A stretch of 9,094 bases of DNA from CAZGOM01 sp964542875 (GCA_964542875.1 CAZIWA010000176.1:1-9094), one strand, 5' to 3'. Shown: positions 1 through 6,315, counted from the stretch's first letter. Numbers and translations: made by a program. Notes: generated by a model not told the origin, from the letters alone.

Positions 1-608
1 CCGGTGGTGGCGACGCCGAGCGTCATGAGGCCGGCGCGTTTGGCGGAGGTGAGGCCGGCGTGGGTGTCCTCAATGGCGAGGCAGACTTCCGGGGTGAGGT
101 TTTTATCGGGACGCAGCGCAGCAAGCTTTTCGACGGCGAGCAGATAGCTGTCTGGATGAGGCTTGGAATGCTCCACATCGTCGGCACTGACGATGACGGG
201 GATGAGGGAGAGAAGATCGAGCTTTTTCAAGACCACGTTGATGTCGGTCCGGGTGGCGCCGGAAGCGATGGCCATGGGCATTTTTTCAGAACCGGCGGCA
301 TGGATGAGGTCCAGCGTGCCGGGGATGACGTTGATGCCCTGATCGACAACGCGCTCAAAGGACTTGGCCTTGAGCGCAATGAGCTGGGCGATTTTTGCTT
401 CCTGGGCTGCGGTGCCCGCTTTGCCGGGGGTGACGCCGGTCATGATCCGGAAGGAATCGCGGTCGGAGTAGCCGAGATAGGTCTCAATGTATTCTTCGTA
501 GTCGAAGGTGATGCCCAGTTCCTGGGCGGTGGCGAGGAAGGCTTTGTAGTGGAGGGGTTCAGAGTCGGCGATGACGCCGTCGAAATCGAAGATGATGGCG
601 TTGAGCAT
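1..608 (-). CDS. HAD-superfamily hydrolase, beta-phosphoglucomutase-like (C-terminus off the window edge)
   Basis: This is a haloacid dehalogenase-fold phosphatase or phosphomutase, probably cytosolic and acting on a small phosphorylated sugar or glycolate-type substrate. Translated from the ATG at 608, the 202 visible residues carry all four HAD motifs. Motif I is FDFDGV, with the nucleophile Asp8 and acid Asp10. Motif II is IASGAT (Ser116). Motif III is the Lys of SKPHPDSYL (Lys149). Motif IV is AIEDTHAG (Glu180, Asp181). The helical stretch at residues 16-90 fits the C1 cap of the beta-phosphoglucomutase / phosphoglycolate phosphatase subgroup, and the SKPHPD and IEDTHAG wording is typical of it. 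The reading frame is still open at base 1, so the last part of the Rossmann domain is missing. No Shine-Dalgarno sequence precedes the ATG. A TAGAAT box ends six bases upstream, which would fit a leaderless message. The gene is divergent from moeA. The substrate cannot be read from the sequence. Confidence 0.9.
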   Translation of the reverse strand, partial: MLNAIIFDFDGVIADSEPLHYKAFLATAQELGITFDYEEYIETYLGYSDRDSFRIMTGVTPGKAGTAAQEAKIAQLIALKAKSFERVVDQGINVIPGTLDLIHAAGSEKMPMAIASGATRTDINVVLKKLDLLSLIPVIVSADDVEHSKPHPDSYLLAVEKLAALRPDKNLTPEVCLAIEDTHAGLTSAKRAGLMTLGVATT

Positions 609-614
609 GCGGGG

Positions 615-620
615 ATTCTA
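615..620 (-). promoter_or_regulatory. Candidate -10 box for the HAD gene
   Basis: On the minus strand TAGAAT is followed by six bases and then the ATG at 608. A transcript would start at or next to the A of the start codon, which agrees with the lack of a ribosome binding site. No good -35 hexamer is seen 16-18 bp upstream, so the call is weak. Confidence 0.3.
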
Positions 621-643
621 ACGTGTAAATGAAGGGGGAATGT

Positions 644-671
644 GAGATGTATGATGTTAGACGTCAGATGT
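644..671 (+). repeat. Degenerate heptamer-periodic repeat (four units) between HAD gene and moeA
   Basis: Four consecutive 7-bp units end in GT and fit the loose consensus NAGAYGT (for example gagatgt, tagacgt, cagatgt; one unit is atgatgt). They lie in the 125-bp divergent spacer between the HAD gene and moeA. The same family recurs at 2727-2754. The period is exact but the units vary, as in short heptamer-type tandem repeats of other bacteria. Function is unknown. Confidence 0.6.
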
Positions 672-733
672 TTTCAGAGAAGAAATTCAAGCATCGACGG
701 CGTTGATGCGGCGATGAAATAGCGAGGTTTGAA

Positions 734-1945
734 GTGAAACAATCAAAGGTTCTGTTGACGTATGACGAGGCATTGGCGCTGGTGCTGGAGCGTGTGACCC
801 GACTGGAAAATGAGCGTGTGGCGTTGGCTGCGTCGCTGGGGCGTGTGCTTGGCGAGGCGGTGACGGCTGATCGGGATCAACCTGCGTTTGATCGGTCGGC
901 GATGGATGGGTTTGCGGTGGTGGCTAGCGCGGTAAAACCCAGTGTGGTGTTCGCCGTGGATGGCGCTGTGCCGGCGGGCGGCGCGAGGGAGACTTTTGAA
1001 GTGGCCGTGCCGGCGGGGAGCGTGAGGCGCATTGCGACGGGAGCGCCGTTGCCCAAGGGCTGCGATGCGATGGTGCCCATCGAGCAGGCCGTGGTGAGCG
1101 GGGAAGGGGTTTCGTTCACAGTGGAGGGTGTGAAGCCGTGGCAGAACATTCACCGGCGGGCCAGCGATGTGAAAACAGGGGGTGTGACGGTGGCTGCGGG
1201 GACGCGGCTGGCGGCCCAGCATTTAGGCCTGGCGGCGACATCAGGTTGTGTGGAACTGAGCGTGGCGCGGGTGCCACGGGTGACGCTTTTGACCACCGGC
1301 GATGAAGTGGTGGACCCGGCGACGGCGACGGAAAAATTGGGACCGCAGCAGATCCGAAATTCCAACGGGCCGATGCTCTCGGCGCTGATCGGGCCCATGG
1401 GCGGGCGGGTGCTGGCATGGAAGCATCTGCCGGATGACTTGGAGAAAACGATTCAGGCCGCCAAGGCTGCGCTGGAAGAATCCGATCTTGTGATCACCAA
1501 CGGCGGGGTGAGCGTGGGCGAGCGCGACTACCTGCCGGAAGCCTGGAAACGCCTGGGGCTGGAGGTGATTCTGCACGGCGTGAACATTCAGCCGGGCAAG
1601 CCGGTGTTCATCGCGACCGATGGCAAAGGCAAGATGGTGATGGGCCTGCCGGGCAACCCGGTGAGCGTGCTGTGCACGGCGCATTTGTTCGTACGGCCGG
1701 TGATCGCGGCGATGACCGGCGATACGAAAAAACAGGTGTGGCGAAAGGTGAAACTGGCAGAGCCAACCAAGGGAAACGCCAAGCGGGAAATGTTCCGGGC
1801 GGGGTATTGGATGGAAGACGGCACTGTGCGGGTGATCCCGTGGCAGGGGTCGGGTGATCTGGCGCATACCGCAGCGGCACAGGTGTGGGTGCGGATGCCG
1901 ATGGTGGAGGGCTTGGTGGACGAAGGACGATGCTTGGAATTATGA
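734..1945 (+). CDS. moeA: Molybdopterin molybdotransferase MoeA
   Basis: MoeA inserts molybdate into adenylylated molybdopterin, the last step of molybdenum cofactor synthesis, in the cytosol. The 403-residue length is normal for the family. Hallmarks in order are FDRSAMDGFAV (52-62) in the N-terminal domain, TTGDEV (187-192) opening the MoCF-binding domain, IRNSNGPML (207-215), NGGVSVGERDYL (256-267), QPGKPV (286-291) and GLPGNPVS (304-311). A C-terminal domain IV with GSGDLAHTAAA (372-382) follows. The start is GTG at 734, chosen because GAGG at 724-727 sits six bases upstream and the N-terminal sequence aligns from there. It is divergent from the HAD gene, with 125 bp between starts, and convergent with yacG, whose stop lies 39 bp beyond the moeA stop. 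No other cofactor-synthesis gene is present, so it appears to be transcribed alone here. Confidence 0.97.
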   Translation: MKQSKVLLTYDEALALVLERVTRLENERVALAASLGRVLGEAVTADRDQPAFDRSAMDGFAVVASAVKPSVVFAVDGAVPAGGARETFEVAVPAGSVRRIATGAPLPKGCDAMVPIEQAVVSGEGVSFTVEGVKPWQNIHRRASDVKTGGVTVAAGTRLAAQHLGLAATSGCVELSVARVPRVTLLTTGDEVVDPATATEKLGPQQIRNSNGPMLSALIGPMGGRVLAWKHLPDDLEKTIQAAKAALEESDLVITNGGVSVGERDYLPEAWKRLGLEVILHGVNIQPGKPVFIATDGKGKMVMGLPGNPVSVLCTAHLFVRPVIAAMTGDTKKQVWRKVKLAEPTKGNAKREMFRAGYWMEDGTVRVIPWQGSGDLAHTAAAQVWVRMPMVEGLVDEGRCLEL

Positions 1946-1984
1946 ATGGAAGAGGATGGAGATGATTGGGCGTCGAAAGGGTGT

Positions 1985-2203
1985 TTATTCGTTGTCCAGG
2001 TCGCGTTCTTCGATGGGACGGGTGAATTTGTAGTCGCCGGTGGCCCATTTGGCGAGGTCGACGGTGCGGCAGCGGGGGGTGCAGAAGGGGAAAGCGTCGG
2101 ACTGGGGGTCGACGGGGCGCTTGCAGATGGGACAGGCCCGGGACTTTGCCGGGGGGACCACGGGGGAGAGGCCGGGGAGGATTTCATCAATGGGGTCGGT
2201 CAT
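1985..2203 (-). CDS. yacG: DNA gyrase inhibitor / zinc-binding protein YacG
   Basis: YacG is a very small zinc protein. In E. coli it binds the GyrB subunit and inhibits DNA gyrase. The 72-residue protein has the complete four-cysteine zinc site: CPIC (Cys24, Cys27) and FCTPRC (Cys41, Cys45). This is followed directly by the family signature RTVDLAKWATGDYK (46-59), where the Asp-Leu-x-x-Trp motif is diagnostic. Length is normal, with a short acidic tail ending ERDLDNE. It starts 12 bp after the tsaE stop on the same strand, so the two are very likely cotranscribed and possibly translationally linked. The bases before the ATG (AAAG, then six bases) give only a weak ribosome binding site. Its stop lies 39 bp from the moeA stop, in a tail-to-tail arrangement with no clear hairpin terminator between them. 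Confidence 0.93.
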   Translation of the reverse strand: MTDPIDEILPGLSPVVPPAKSRACPICKRPVDPQSDAFPFCTPRCRTVDLAKWATGDYKFTRPIEERDLDNE

Positions 2204-2215
2204 GGTGTCTTTATT

Positions 2216-2719
2216 TTAGTCGCTGCATCTGGCCAGGGCGGCGCTTAACGCGGGGATTCTTTCGACGGGGAGATTGATGGGGGTGATCTGGATTTTACGG
2301 GTCAGGTCCGACTCGTGGGTGATGTCGATCTGCAGCCGGGATACGGCGGCGGGAACGTGCATGCGCGAGGCCCATTCGATGACGGTGATGGCGCCCTTGC
2401 GGAACTCGCTTTGCGGGCGGGCGCTGTCACGCGTCCAGCCGATGGACTCCAGGTCTTCAAGGGATTGAACGCGGTAGGCATCGATGTGGACCAGCACCGT
2501 GCCGGTGGACAAGGGGTGCTCATGGGCGATGACGAAGGTAGGACTGGAAACGGCCTCCGGGTCGAGCCCCAGGCCTTGGGCGAGGCCTTTGACGAATCGG
2601 GTTTTTCCTGCGCCGAGCTGGCCTTCGAGGAAGATGAGATCACCGGGCTCGAGGGCTGCTGCGAGGGCGCGGCCGAGGGCGATGGTGTGCTCTGGGGTTT
2701 GGGTGATGAGGGAGAACAT
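2216..2719 (-). CDS. tsaE: tRNA threonylcarbamoyladenosine biosynthesis ATPase TsaE
   Basis: TsaE (YjeE) is the P-loop ATPase that works with TsaB and TsaD to make t6A at position 37 of ANN-decoding tRNAs. From the ATG at 2719 the protein has 167 residues, the usual size. A Walker A motif GQLGAGKTR lies at 33-41, the family block SSPTF at 58-62, the Walker-B-like HIDAYR at 78-83, and the conserved IEWASR (114-119) late in the fold. The reading frame stays open further upstream to a Met at 2830. Those extra 37 residues are proline- and histidine-rich, lie over repeat sequence and match nothing in the family, so 2719 is preferred. No Shine-Dalgarno is visible. A heptamer repeat begins eight bases upstream of the start. 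thiL ends 197 bp upstream and yacG follows after 12 bp. tsaB and tsaD are not in the window. Confidence 0.95.
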   Translation of the reverse strand: MFSLITQTPEHTIALGRALAAALEPGDLIFLEGQLGAGKTRFVKGLAQGLGLDPEAVSSPTFVIAHEHPLSTGTVLVHIDAYRVQSLEDLESIGWTRDSARPQSEFRKGAITVIEWASRMHVPAAVSRLQIDITHESDLTRKIQITPINLPVERIPALSAALARCSD

Positions 2720-2726
2720 TGGATGG

Positions 2727-2754
2727 TAGATGTCAGAAGTTAGATGTATGAAGT
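2727..2754 (+). repeat. Degenerate heptamer-periodic repeat (four units) just upstream of tsaE
   Basis: This is a second member of the family seen at 644-671: units tagatgt, cagaagt, tagatgt and atgaagt in exact 7-bp register, each ending in GT. It covers the 5' flank of tsaE, eight bases from the start codon, where a 5' untranslated region or promoter would lie. Read on the minus strand it would be ACATCTA / ACTTCTG-type units in the tsaE leader. Confidence 0.6.
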
Positions 2755-2807
2755 AAGAGAGCGGAGGCGTGGGTGAAGAGGCGGGACGGTGAGGGTGGGG
2801 GTTGTAA

Positions 2808-2916
2808 GCTTTTGTCTGAATACGCTTCAAGACAGGTCAGAAAACCAAGAACGACCTCATCCGGCTCGAAGTACCGGGCCGCCTTCCCCCTGAGGGGAAG
2901 GGTTTTCAGACAAAGC
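2808..2916. repeat. Small palindromic element with imperfect inverted-repeat ends (REP/MITE-like) between tsaE and thiL
   Basis: The ends are GCTTTTGTCTGAA (2808-2820) and TTCAGACAAAGC (2905-2916), which are reverse complements apart from one missing base. A second nested pair, GTCAGAAAACC (2836-2846) and GGTTTTCAGAC (2901-2911), matches at 10 of 11 positions. Inside are CCTCATCCGG (2855-2864) and a perfect hairpin with 8-bp arms CCTTCCCC/GGGGAAGG and a CTGA loop (2882-2901). The layout resembles dispersed CCTCA..CC..hairpin repeats common in bacterial genomes. No target-site duplication is obvious. It ends one base before the thiL stop codon. Confidence 0.6.
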
Positions 2917-3888
2917 CTAGCTGTGTTCCCAGCCGAAGGTGGAGGCGTCGATGGTTTTTGCGTCAGGGGTGATGAGTTGGACTGGGGGTTTGCCGGGGAA
3001 GCGCTGGGCGCAGTAGCCGACGGGGGTGATGCGAACGTTGTCGATCATCCAGTGGTCCTGGGCGAGACGTTCGGATTGGTCGTAGGGGATGGTGAAGCAG
3101 AGTTCGTAATCTTCGCCGTCGGCGAGGGCGTGCATCCAGGCGGGTTTGCCGGAGACCTGGGCGGCGGCGTGGGCGGCGTTGGAGCAGGGGAGCTTGTTGG
3201 CGTAGAGGGTGATATCAACGCCGGATTGATCGGCGATGTGGCCGGCGTCGCGGCCCAGTCCATCGGAGATATCGATCATGCTGGAGAGCTTGACGCGGGT
3301 GGCGAGGGCCTTGGCGAGGGCGACGCGGGGTGTGAATTCGAGGTGGTGGGTGTAGTTGTTGTTGGTGAGGAGGCTGCCGCCGAGGGTGCCGGTGACGCAG
3401 ACGAGGTCGCCGGGTTGCGCGCCTGAGCGGCGCACGGGGCGCAGGCCGAGCCAGGGTTCGGCGAGGACGGTGACGGAGATGAGGATGGGGTAATCCCAGA
3501 TGGTGACGTCGCCGCCGAATATGGGGCAGTCGTAGGAGAGTGCGACCTCACGCATGTGCTGGGAGAGTTTTTTTGCGTTATCGAGAGAGAAAGAGCGGGG
3601 AAAGGCGGCGGCGCAGACGCAGCCGATGGGCTTTGCCGCCATGGCGGCGACGTCGGAGAGATTTCGGGTGATGGCTTTGCGGGCGATGAGGGCCAGGGGG
3701 GTGTTTTTCAGGACAAAGTGCCGGCCCTCGGCGAGTTGGTCGACGGTGACCAGCACGCGTGAGCCGGAGGTGAGGGTGAGCTCTCCCATGTCGTCGCCGG
3801 GAGGAATGGTGACGTTGGCAGGCAGCGCGGGGTTTGCGCTGTAGATGGCGTGGAGGAGATCAAATTCTTTAATGGGATTGGTGGGCAT
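2917..3888 (-). CDS. thiL: Thiamine-monophosphate kinase ThiL
   Basis: ThiL phosphorylates thiamine monophosphate with ATP to give thiamine diphosphate, the active cofactor. It belongs to the PurM/AIR-synthetase-like ATP-binding superfamily and is cytosolic. The 323 residues match the usual length. Visible signatures are PPGDDMGE (29-36) in the glycine/Asp-rich N-terminal segment, VTVDQLAEGRHF (47-58), ARKAITRNLSDVAAMAAKP (69-87), FGGDVT (124-129), IDISDGLGRDAGHI (205-218) and ALADGEDYELCF (254-265). The acidic residues in GDD, GGD, ISDGL and DGEDYE coordinate magnesium and phosphates in the family. The ATG at 3888 gives an N-terminus (KEFDLLHAI) that aligns with ThiL proteins. No clear ribosome binding site is seen. 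The upstream ClpP-like gene ends 87 bp away, and that spacer holds a REP-like hairpin. A related element lies immediately beyond the stop codon. Confidence 0.96.
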   Translation of the reverse strand: MPTNPIKEFDLLHAIYSANPALPANVTIPPGDDMGELTLTSGSRVLVTVDQLAEGRHFVLKNTPLALIARKAITRNLSDVAAMAAKPIGCVCAAAFPRSFSLDNAKKLSQHMREVALSYDCPIFGGDVTIWDYPILISVTVLAEPWLGLRPVRRSGAQPGDLVCVTGTLGGSLLTNNNYTHHLEFTPRVALAKALATRVKLSSMIDISDGLGRDAGHIADQSGVDITLYANKLPCSNAAHAAAQVSGKPAWMHALADGEDYELCFTIPYDQSERLAQDHWMIDNVRITPVGYCAQRFPGKPPVQLITPDAKTIDASTFGWEHS

Positions 3889-3927
3889 TGCGTGTGTCTA
3901 AGAGCGGAGCGGGGAGAAGAAGAGCAC

Positions 3928-3957
3928 CCTCACCCTGGCCTCTCCCTGAGGGAGAGG
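3928..3957. repeat. REP-like palindromic repeat between the ClpP-like gene and thiL
   Basis: CCTCACCCTGG (3928-3938) is followed by a hairpin with arms CCTCTCC (3939-3945) and GGAGAGG (3951-3957) around CTGAG. The wording is that of the widespread CCCTCACCC / CTCTCCCTGAGGGAGAG dispersed repeat. It shares the CCTCA-YCC-KG block and the CCCTGAGGG core with the element on the other side of thiL. It lies after the stop of the ClpP-like gene but has no T-run on the minus strand, so it is not a classical terminator. Confidence 0.6.
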
Positions 3958-3975
3958 TGATTGAATGAAGAGGGA

Positions 3976-5385
3976 TCAGAGCCCGTTTTTGTTGCGGAAG
4001 CCTTCGAGGTAATCCTGTTTGACCTTCAGGTCCAGGGTCATCTGGTTAAGCTGGCCGTCGGGATAGGTGGGGTCCAGGCCAAGGCGCTTGGCTTCGGCTT
4101 CGAGCTGGACCATCTGATTGATGCCCTGACGTGCCTGAACGATGTAGTTGTAGGTGTTATCGGTGCGGACTTTCCAGTTGGCGCGGGAGTCGTGCGTCAT
4201 GAGGGGGGAACTGCCGCCCCAGCCGCCTGAGCCGTTGTAGTTCTGGTAGGAGCCTTTGTTGGGGTCCCACATGGAGGCCTGCTGGAGATTGTGTTTGATG
4301 TAGGCGTCGACCTGTTTGCGCCGGTCGATGTTGTTCTTGATGAGGGCCTTGTGGCGCTTGGCGTCGTCGGCGGCCTGCTCGTTGAGATAGCCGGCGGTGG
4401 TGGTCATGGCGGTTGCGCCATAATTGGACTCGAGCTTCCAGCCTTTGAGGTTGAGCTTGGTGCCGATGTCGGCGGCGGAGCCGGAGAAGGGTTCGACACC
4501 GAGTTCCTTAAGCTGCTCATGGGTGAGGGTGAGGACGCGGTTATCGTCTTTGCCCTGGGACTGGAAGATGATGCGGTCCTTGGGGGTGCCGATTGGCGCG
4601 GTGAGGCCCACTTCGATGGCGCCCTGATCGTCGATCCAGGCGGTGGTGGCTTCGGCGGGATCGATCATGGCTTTGACGAGCCGGGGATAGCGGTAGTGGG
4701 CGCTGGCGCCTTCACCGGTCTGGGTGGCCAGATGGGTGCGGAGGATGGACTGAACTTCGGCGGCGGAGCCTTCGGAGAAGGCTTTGTAATCGTCGCTGGT
4801 GCCGCCTAGCCTGGCGGTGGGAGTGACGTAGATGCGTTCGCACCAGAGTGCGATGGGAAGTGCTTCGCCGACGGCGTTTTGGACGAGGGCGTAATAGTGA
4901 AAGTCGCCTTGGAAACCTTTGAGCATCTCGACGATTTTGTTGGTTTCTTCGAGGCTGCCGCCTGTGGAATTGATTTCGAAGACGATGGATTTGCAGCCAT
5001 GTGCCTTGGCGTAGTTCAAGGCGCGGACGATGCCGTCGGCGTAGACGTCTTTACCGATGACGCCGGTGATGGGGATGTCGAGATAGAGGTTCTGGCCGGT
5101 GACGACCTGAACGGTTTCATCAGCGGGAGGCGCGAAGAAATTGGCGGGCAGGGGAGCGTTGGTGATTTTGGAGACTTCGGATTTGGGGAAGCTGATTTTG
5201 GTCCGGATGCCGATGACCATGGTGTCGATCCGAACGGTCTGTTCGTTATCGGTGAGGATTTTGCCCTGGAAGGAGCGGCCGTCGGTGAGGCTGACGGTGT
5301 CGGCCTGGAGCGGAGCAGCAAAACCGGCGAGACCCAGGCCAGCGGTAAGGACGTACGCGTTAAAGTGCTGACGGGCTTGGGGCAT
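3976..5385 (-). CDS. Secreted ClpP-fold (S49/NfeD-like) protein, predicted catalytically inactive
   Basis: From the ATG at 5385 this is a 469-residue exported protein. Residues 1-28 look like a Sec signal peptide, with a hydrophobic core around 11-24 and likely cleavage after LQA at residue 28. A short module follows with SLTDGRSFQGKI and ISFPKSEVSKI (32-75), reading as small beta-rich repeats. Residues about 98-270 resemble the ClpP/crotonase-fold domain of S49 and NfeD-type membrane-associated proteases, with FEINSTGGSLEETNKI (136-151) at the Asp-x-PGG position and IALWCERIYVTPTARLGG (178-195) at the next conserved block. Where active relatives have Ser-Ala-Gly, this protein reads GEA (173-175). 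The later catalytic Lys position appears to be Arg216. The C-terminal 330-469 is polar and helical with a Gly/Ser/Asn-rich break (380-394). No membrane span or NfeD C-terminal domain is seen. The start at 5385 is preferred to the one at 5499 because AAGGA lies six bases upstream and the signal peptide begins there. The function is not known. Confidence 0.75.
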   Translation of the reverse strand: MPQARQHFNAYVLTAGLGLAGFAAPLQADTVSLTDGRSFQGKILTDNEQTVRIDTMVIGIRTKISFPKSEVSKITNAPLPANFFAPPADETVQVVTGQNLYLDIPITGVIGKDVYADGIVRALNYAKAHGCKSIVFEINSTGGSLEETNKIVEMLKGFQGDFHYYALVQNAVGEALPIALWCERIYVTPTARLGGTSDDYKAFSEGSAAEVQSILRTHLATQTGEGASAHYRYPRLVKAMIDPAEATTAWIDDQGAIEVGLTAPIGTPKDRIIFQSQGKDDNRVLTLTHEQLKELGVEPFSGSAADIGTKLNLKGWKLESNYGATAMTTTAGYLNEQAADDAKRHKALIKNNIDRRKQVDAYIKHNLQQASMWDPNKGSYQNYNGSGGWGGSSPLMTHDSRANWKVRTDNTYNYIVQARQGINQMVQLEAEAKRLGLDPTYPDGQLNQMTLDLKVKQDYLEGFRNKNGL

Positions 5386-5397
5386 GGGAGGTCCTTG

Positions 5398-5428
5398 TTT
5401 GCGTTTGTCCCGGGTTTTGCGTTTGTCC
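5398..5428. repeat. 13-bp direct repeat in the divergent spacer before the ClpP-like gene and acpH
   Basis: TTTGCGTTTGTCC occurs exactly at 5398-5410 and again at 5416-5428, an 18-bp period. The 68-bp spacer between the two divergent start codons is largely filled by this pair, so it must overlap one or both promoters. It could be an operator or a chance duplication of leader sequence. Confidence 0.65.
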
Positions 5429-5446
5429 GGCTTACCCTGCAATATA
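5417..5446 (+). promoter_or_regulatory. Weak promoter candidate for acpH
   Basis: TTGCGT (5417-5422) and AATATA (5441-5446) are 18 bp apart. A start seven to eight bases downstream would fall at the acpH ATG (5454), giving a leaderless message and matching the absence of a ribosome binding site. The -10 match is poor. Confidence 0.25.
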
Positions 5447-5453
5447 CCTTTCG

Positions 5454-6062
5454 ATGAACTTTCTGGCACATCTTGTGTTGTGCGAGCCCAGGCCGGCATG
5501 CCGGCTTGGAAGCGTGCTGCCGGACCTGATGCGCGTGCGCGCGGCGGATGTGCTGCCTGGGGATGTGCGCAGGGCGGTGGAGCAGCACAGACGGGTCGAC
5601 CAGGCGACGGACGCCCACCCGGCGTTTATCGCCTGCCGGGAAGCGTTGACCGGGGAACTGGGCCGATATTCGGGCATCTGCCTGGATGTATTTTTTGACC
5701 ATGCGCTGTCGGTGAATTGGGCGCACTGGGTGAAAGAACCCCGGGAAGCGTTTATCGGGTCGGTCTATCAAGATGTGATGGGGCTGGGAGATTTGGCACC
5801 GGCGGAGGTACGCGCGCCGCTGGAGCGGATGGTGGAACAGGACTGGCTGGGGGCTTATGCGAGCATCGAAGGCATTCGGGTTGTGCTGGGGCGCATGTCC
5901 GTACGGATGAGCGCGCGGTTTGAGCGGGAAGTGCGGCTGGAAAGCGGAGCGGATGTGCTGGCGCGGCATTACGGCGAGGTGGAACAGGCGTTTGAAGCGG
6001 TGTTTGGGGAGGTGGTGAGGCGGGAGCGGGGGTGGTGGAAGGGGCTGGGGTCTGGGGTGTAG
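5454..6062 (+). CDS. acpH: Acyl carrier protein phosphodiesterase AcpH
   Basis: AcpH removes the 4'-phosphopantetheine arm from holo-acyl carrier protein and so takes part in prosthetic-group turnover. The 202 residues follow the E. coli enzyme closely in layout. They open with MNFLAHLVL (1-9), then LGSVLPDLMR (18-27) where E. coli has GNLLADFVR, and EQHRRVDQATDAHP (43-56), the HRxxD..TD metal-binding block. Next comes RYSGICLDVFFDHALSVNW (71-89), the conserved DV..DH..S..W block, and then the late W..Y...EGI..VL..M..R pattern (131-151). The conserved His and Asp residues form the HD-like metal site, all present. No Shine-Dalgarno precedes the ATG. The final residues KGLGSGV are encoded by G-rich heptamer repeats that run through the stop codon, so the true C-terminus may have been altered by repeat growth. 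It is divergent from the ClpP-like gene, and the accessory region begins directly after it. Confidence 0.9.
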   Translation: MNFLAHLVLCEPRPACRLGSVLPDLMRVRAADVLPGDVRRAVEQHRRVDQATDAHPAFIACREALTGELGRYSGICLDVFFDHALSVNWAHWVKEPREAFIGSVYQDVMGLGDLAPAEVRAPLERMVEQDWLGAYASIEGIRVVLGRMSVRMSARFEREVRLESGADVLARHYGEVEQAFEAVFGEVVRRERGWWKGLGSGV

Positions 6063-6075
6063 GGTCTGGGGTCTG
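6041..6075 (+). repeat. Five G-rich heptamer tandem units (GGGTCTG) across the acpH stop codon
   Basis: The five units are ggggctg, gggtctg, gggtgta, gggtctg and gggtctg in exact 7-bp register. Three are identical and the other two vary. The third unit supplies the TAG stop of acpH (6060-6062). The last codons of acpH and the first bases after it are therefore made of the repeat. Four G-runs on one strand could also support a G-quadruplex. Confidence 0.75.
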
Positions 6076-6111
6076 GTCAGAGGAAGAGGTATATGCTCAA
6101 CCACCGGGTAA

Positions 6112-6264
6112 TTGCAGTCATCCCTCCGAGATGCACGCAGTTTAGATGCGGTTGCTCTGGAATGGGCGCAGGAAATCGGGATTGAATATCGCGCTTGTAA
6201 CATGCTTCTGGTAAAAGAGATGACTTATGTTCAGGCGAAAAACTTTTTATTGATAACTCATTAA
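6112..6264 (+). pseudogene. Possible remnant of a coding sequence
   Basis: A 50-codon stretch open from a TTG after a stop at 6109-6111 to TAA at 6262-6264. Its middle (DAVALEWAQEIGIEYR) reads like real protein, reminiscent of the A-x-EWA-x-x-x-GI wording in SLOG/YpsA-type nucleotide-binding proteins. No start codon with ribosome binding site precedes it, and the codons turn AT-rich towards the end. The resemblance is an impression, not an alignment. Confidence 0.2.
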
Positions 6265-6315
6265 GTGCATGAAATTAAGATAGTTATAAACTGAATACGC
6301 CGACGATATTTCGTC

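Noticed and set aside
60..632. 190-codon plus-strand frame opposite the HAD gene
   Set aside because: It is the antisense of a gene with all four HAD motifs. The Gly/Asp/Val/Glu-rich sequence is typical of frames opposite GC-rich genes.
1946..2248. 100-codon plus-strand frame covering yacG
   Set aside because: It is antisense to yacG, whose four cysteines and DLxxW motif prove the minus strand is coding.
2882..2901. Hairpin after thiL as an intrinsic terminator
   Set aside because: On the minus strand, in which thiL is transcribed, the hairpin is followed by GC-rich sequence, not a T-run. The GTTTTC run lies on the opposite side.
5016..6203. 395-codon minus-strand frame spanning the start of the ClpP-like gene and all of acpH
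   Set aside because: It is antisense to acpH, and in another frame of the ClpP-like gene. The Pro/Arg/His/Ser-rich translation has no motifs.
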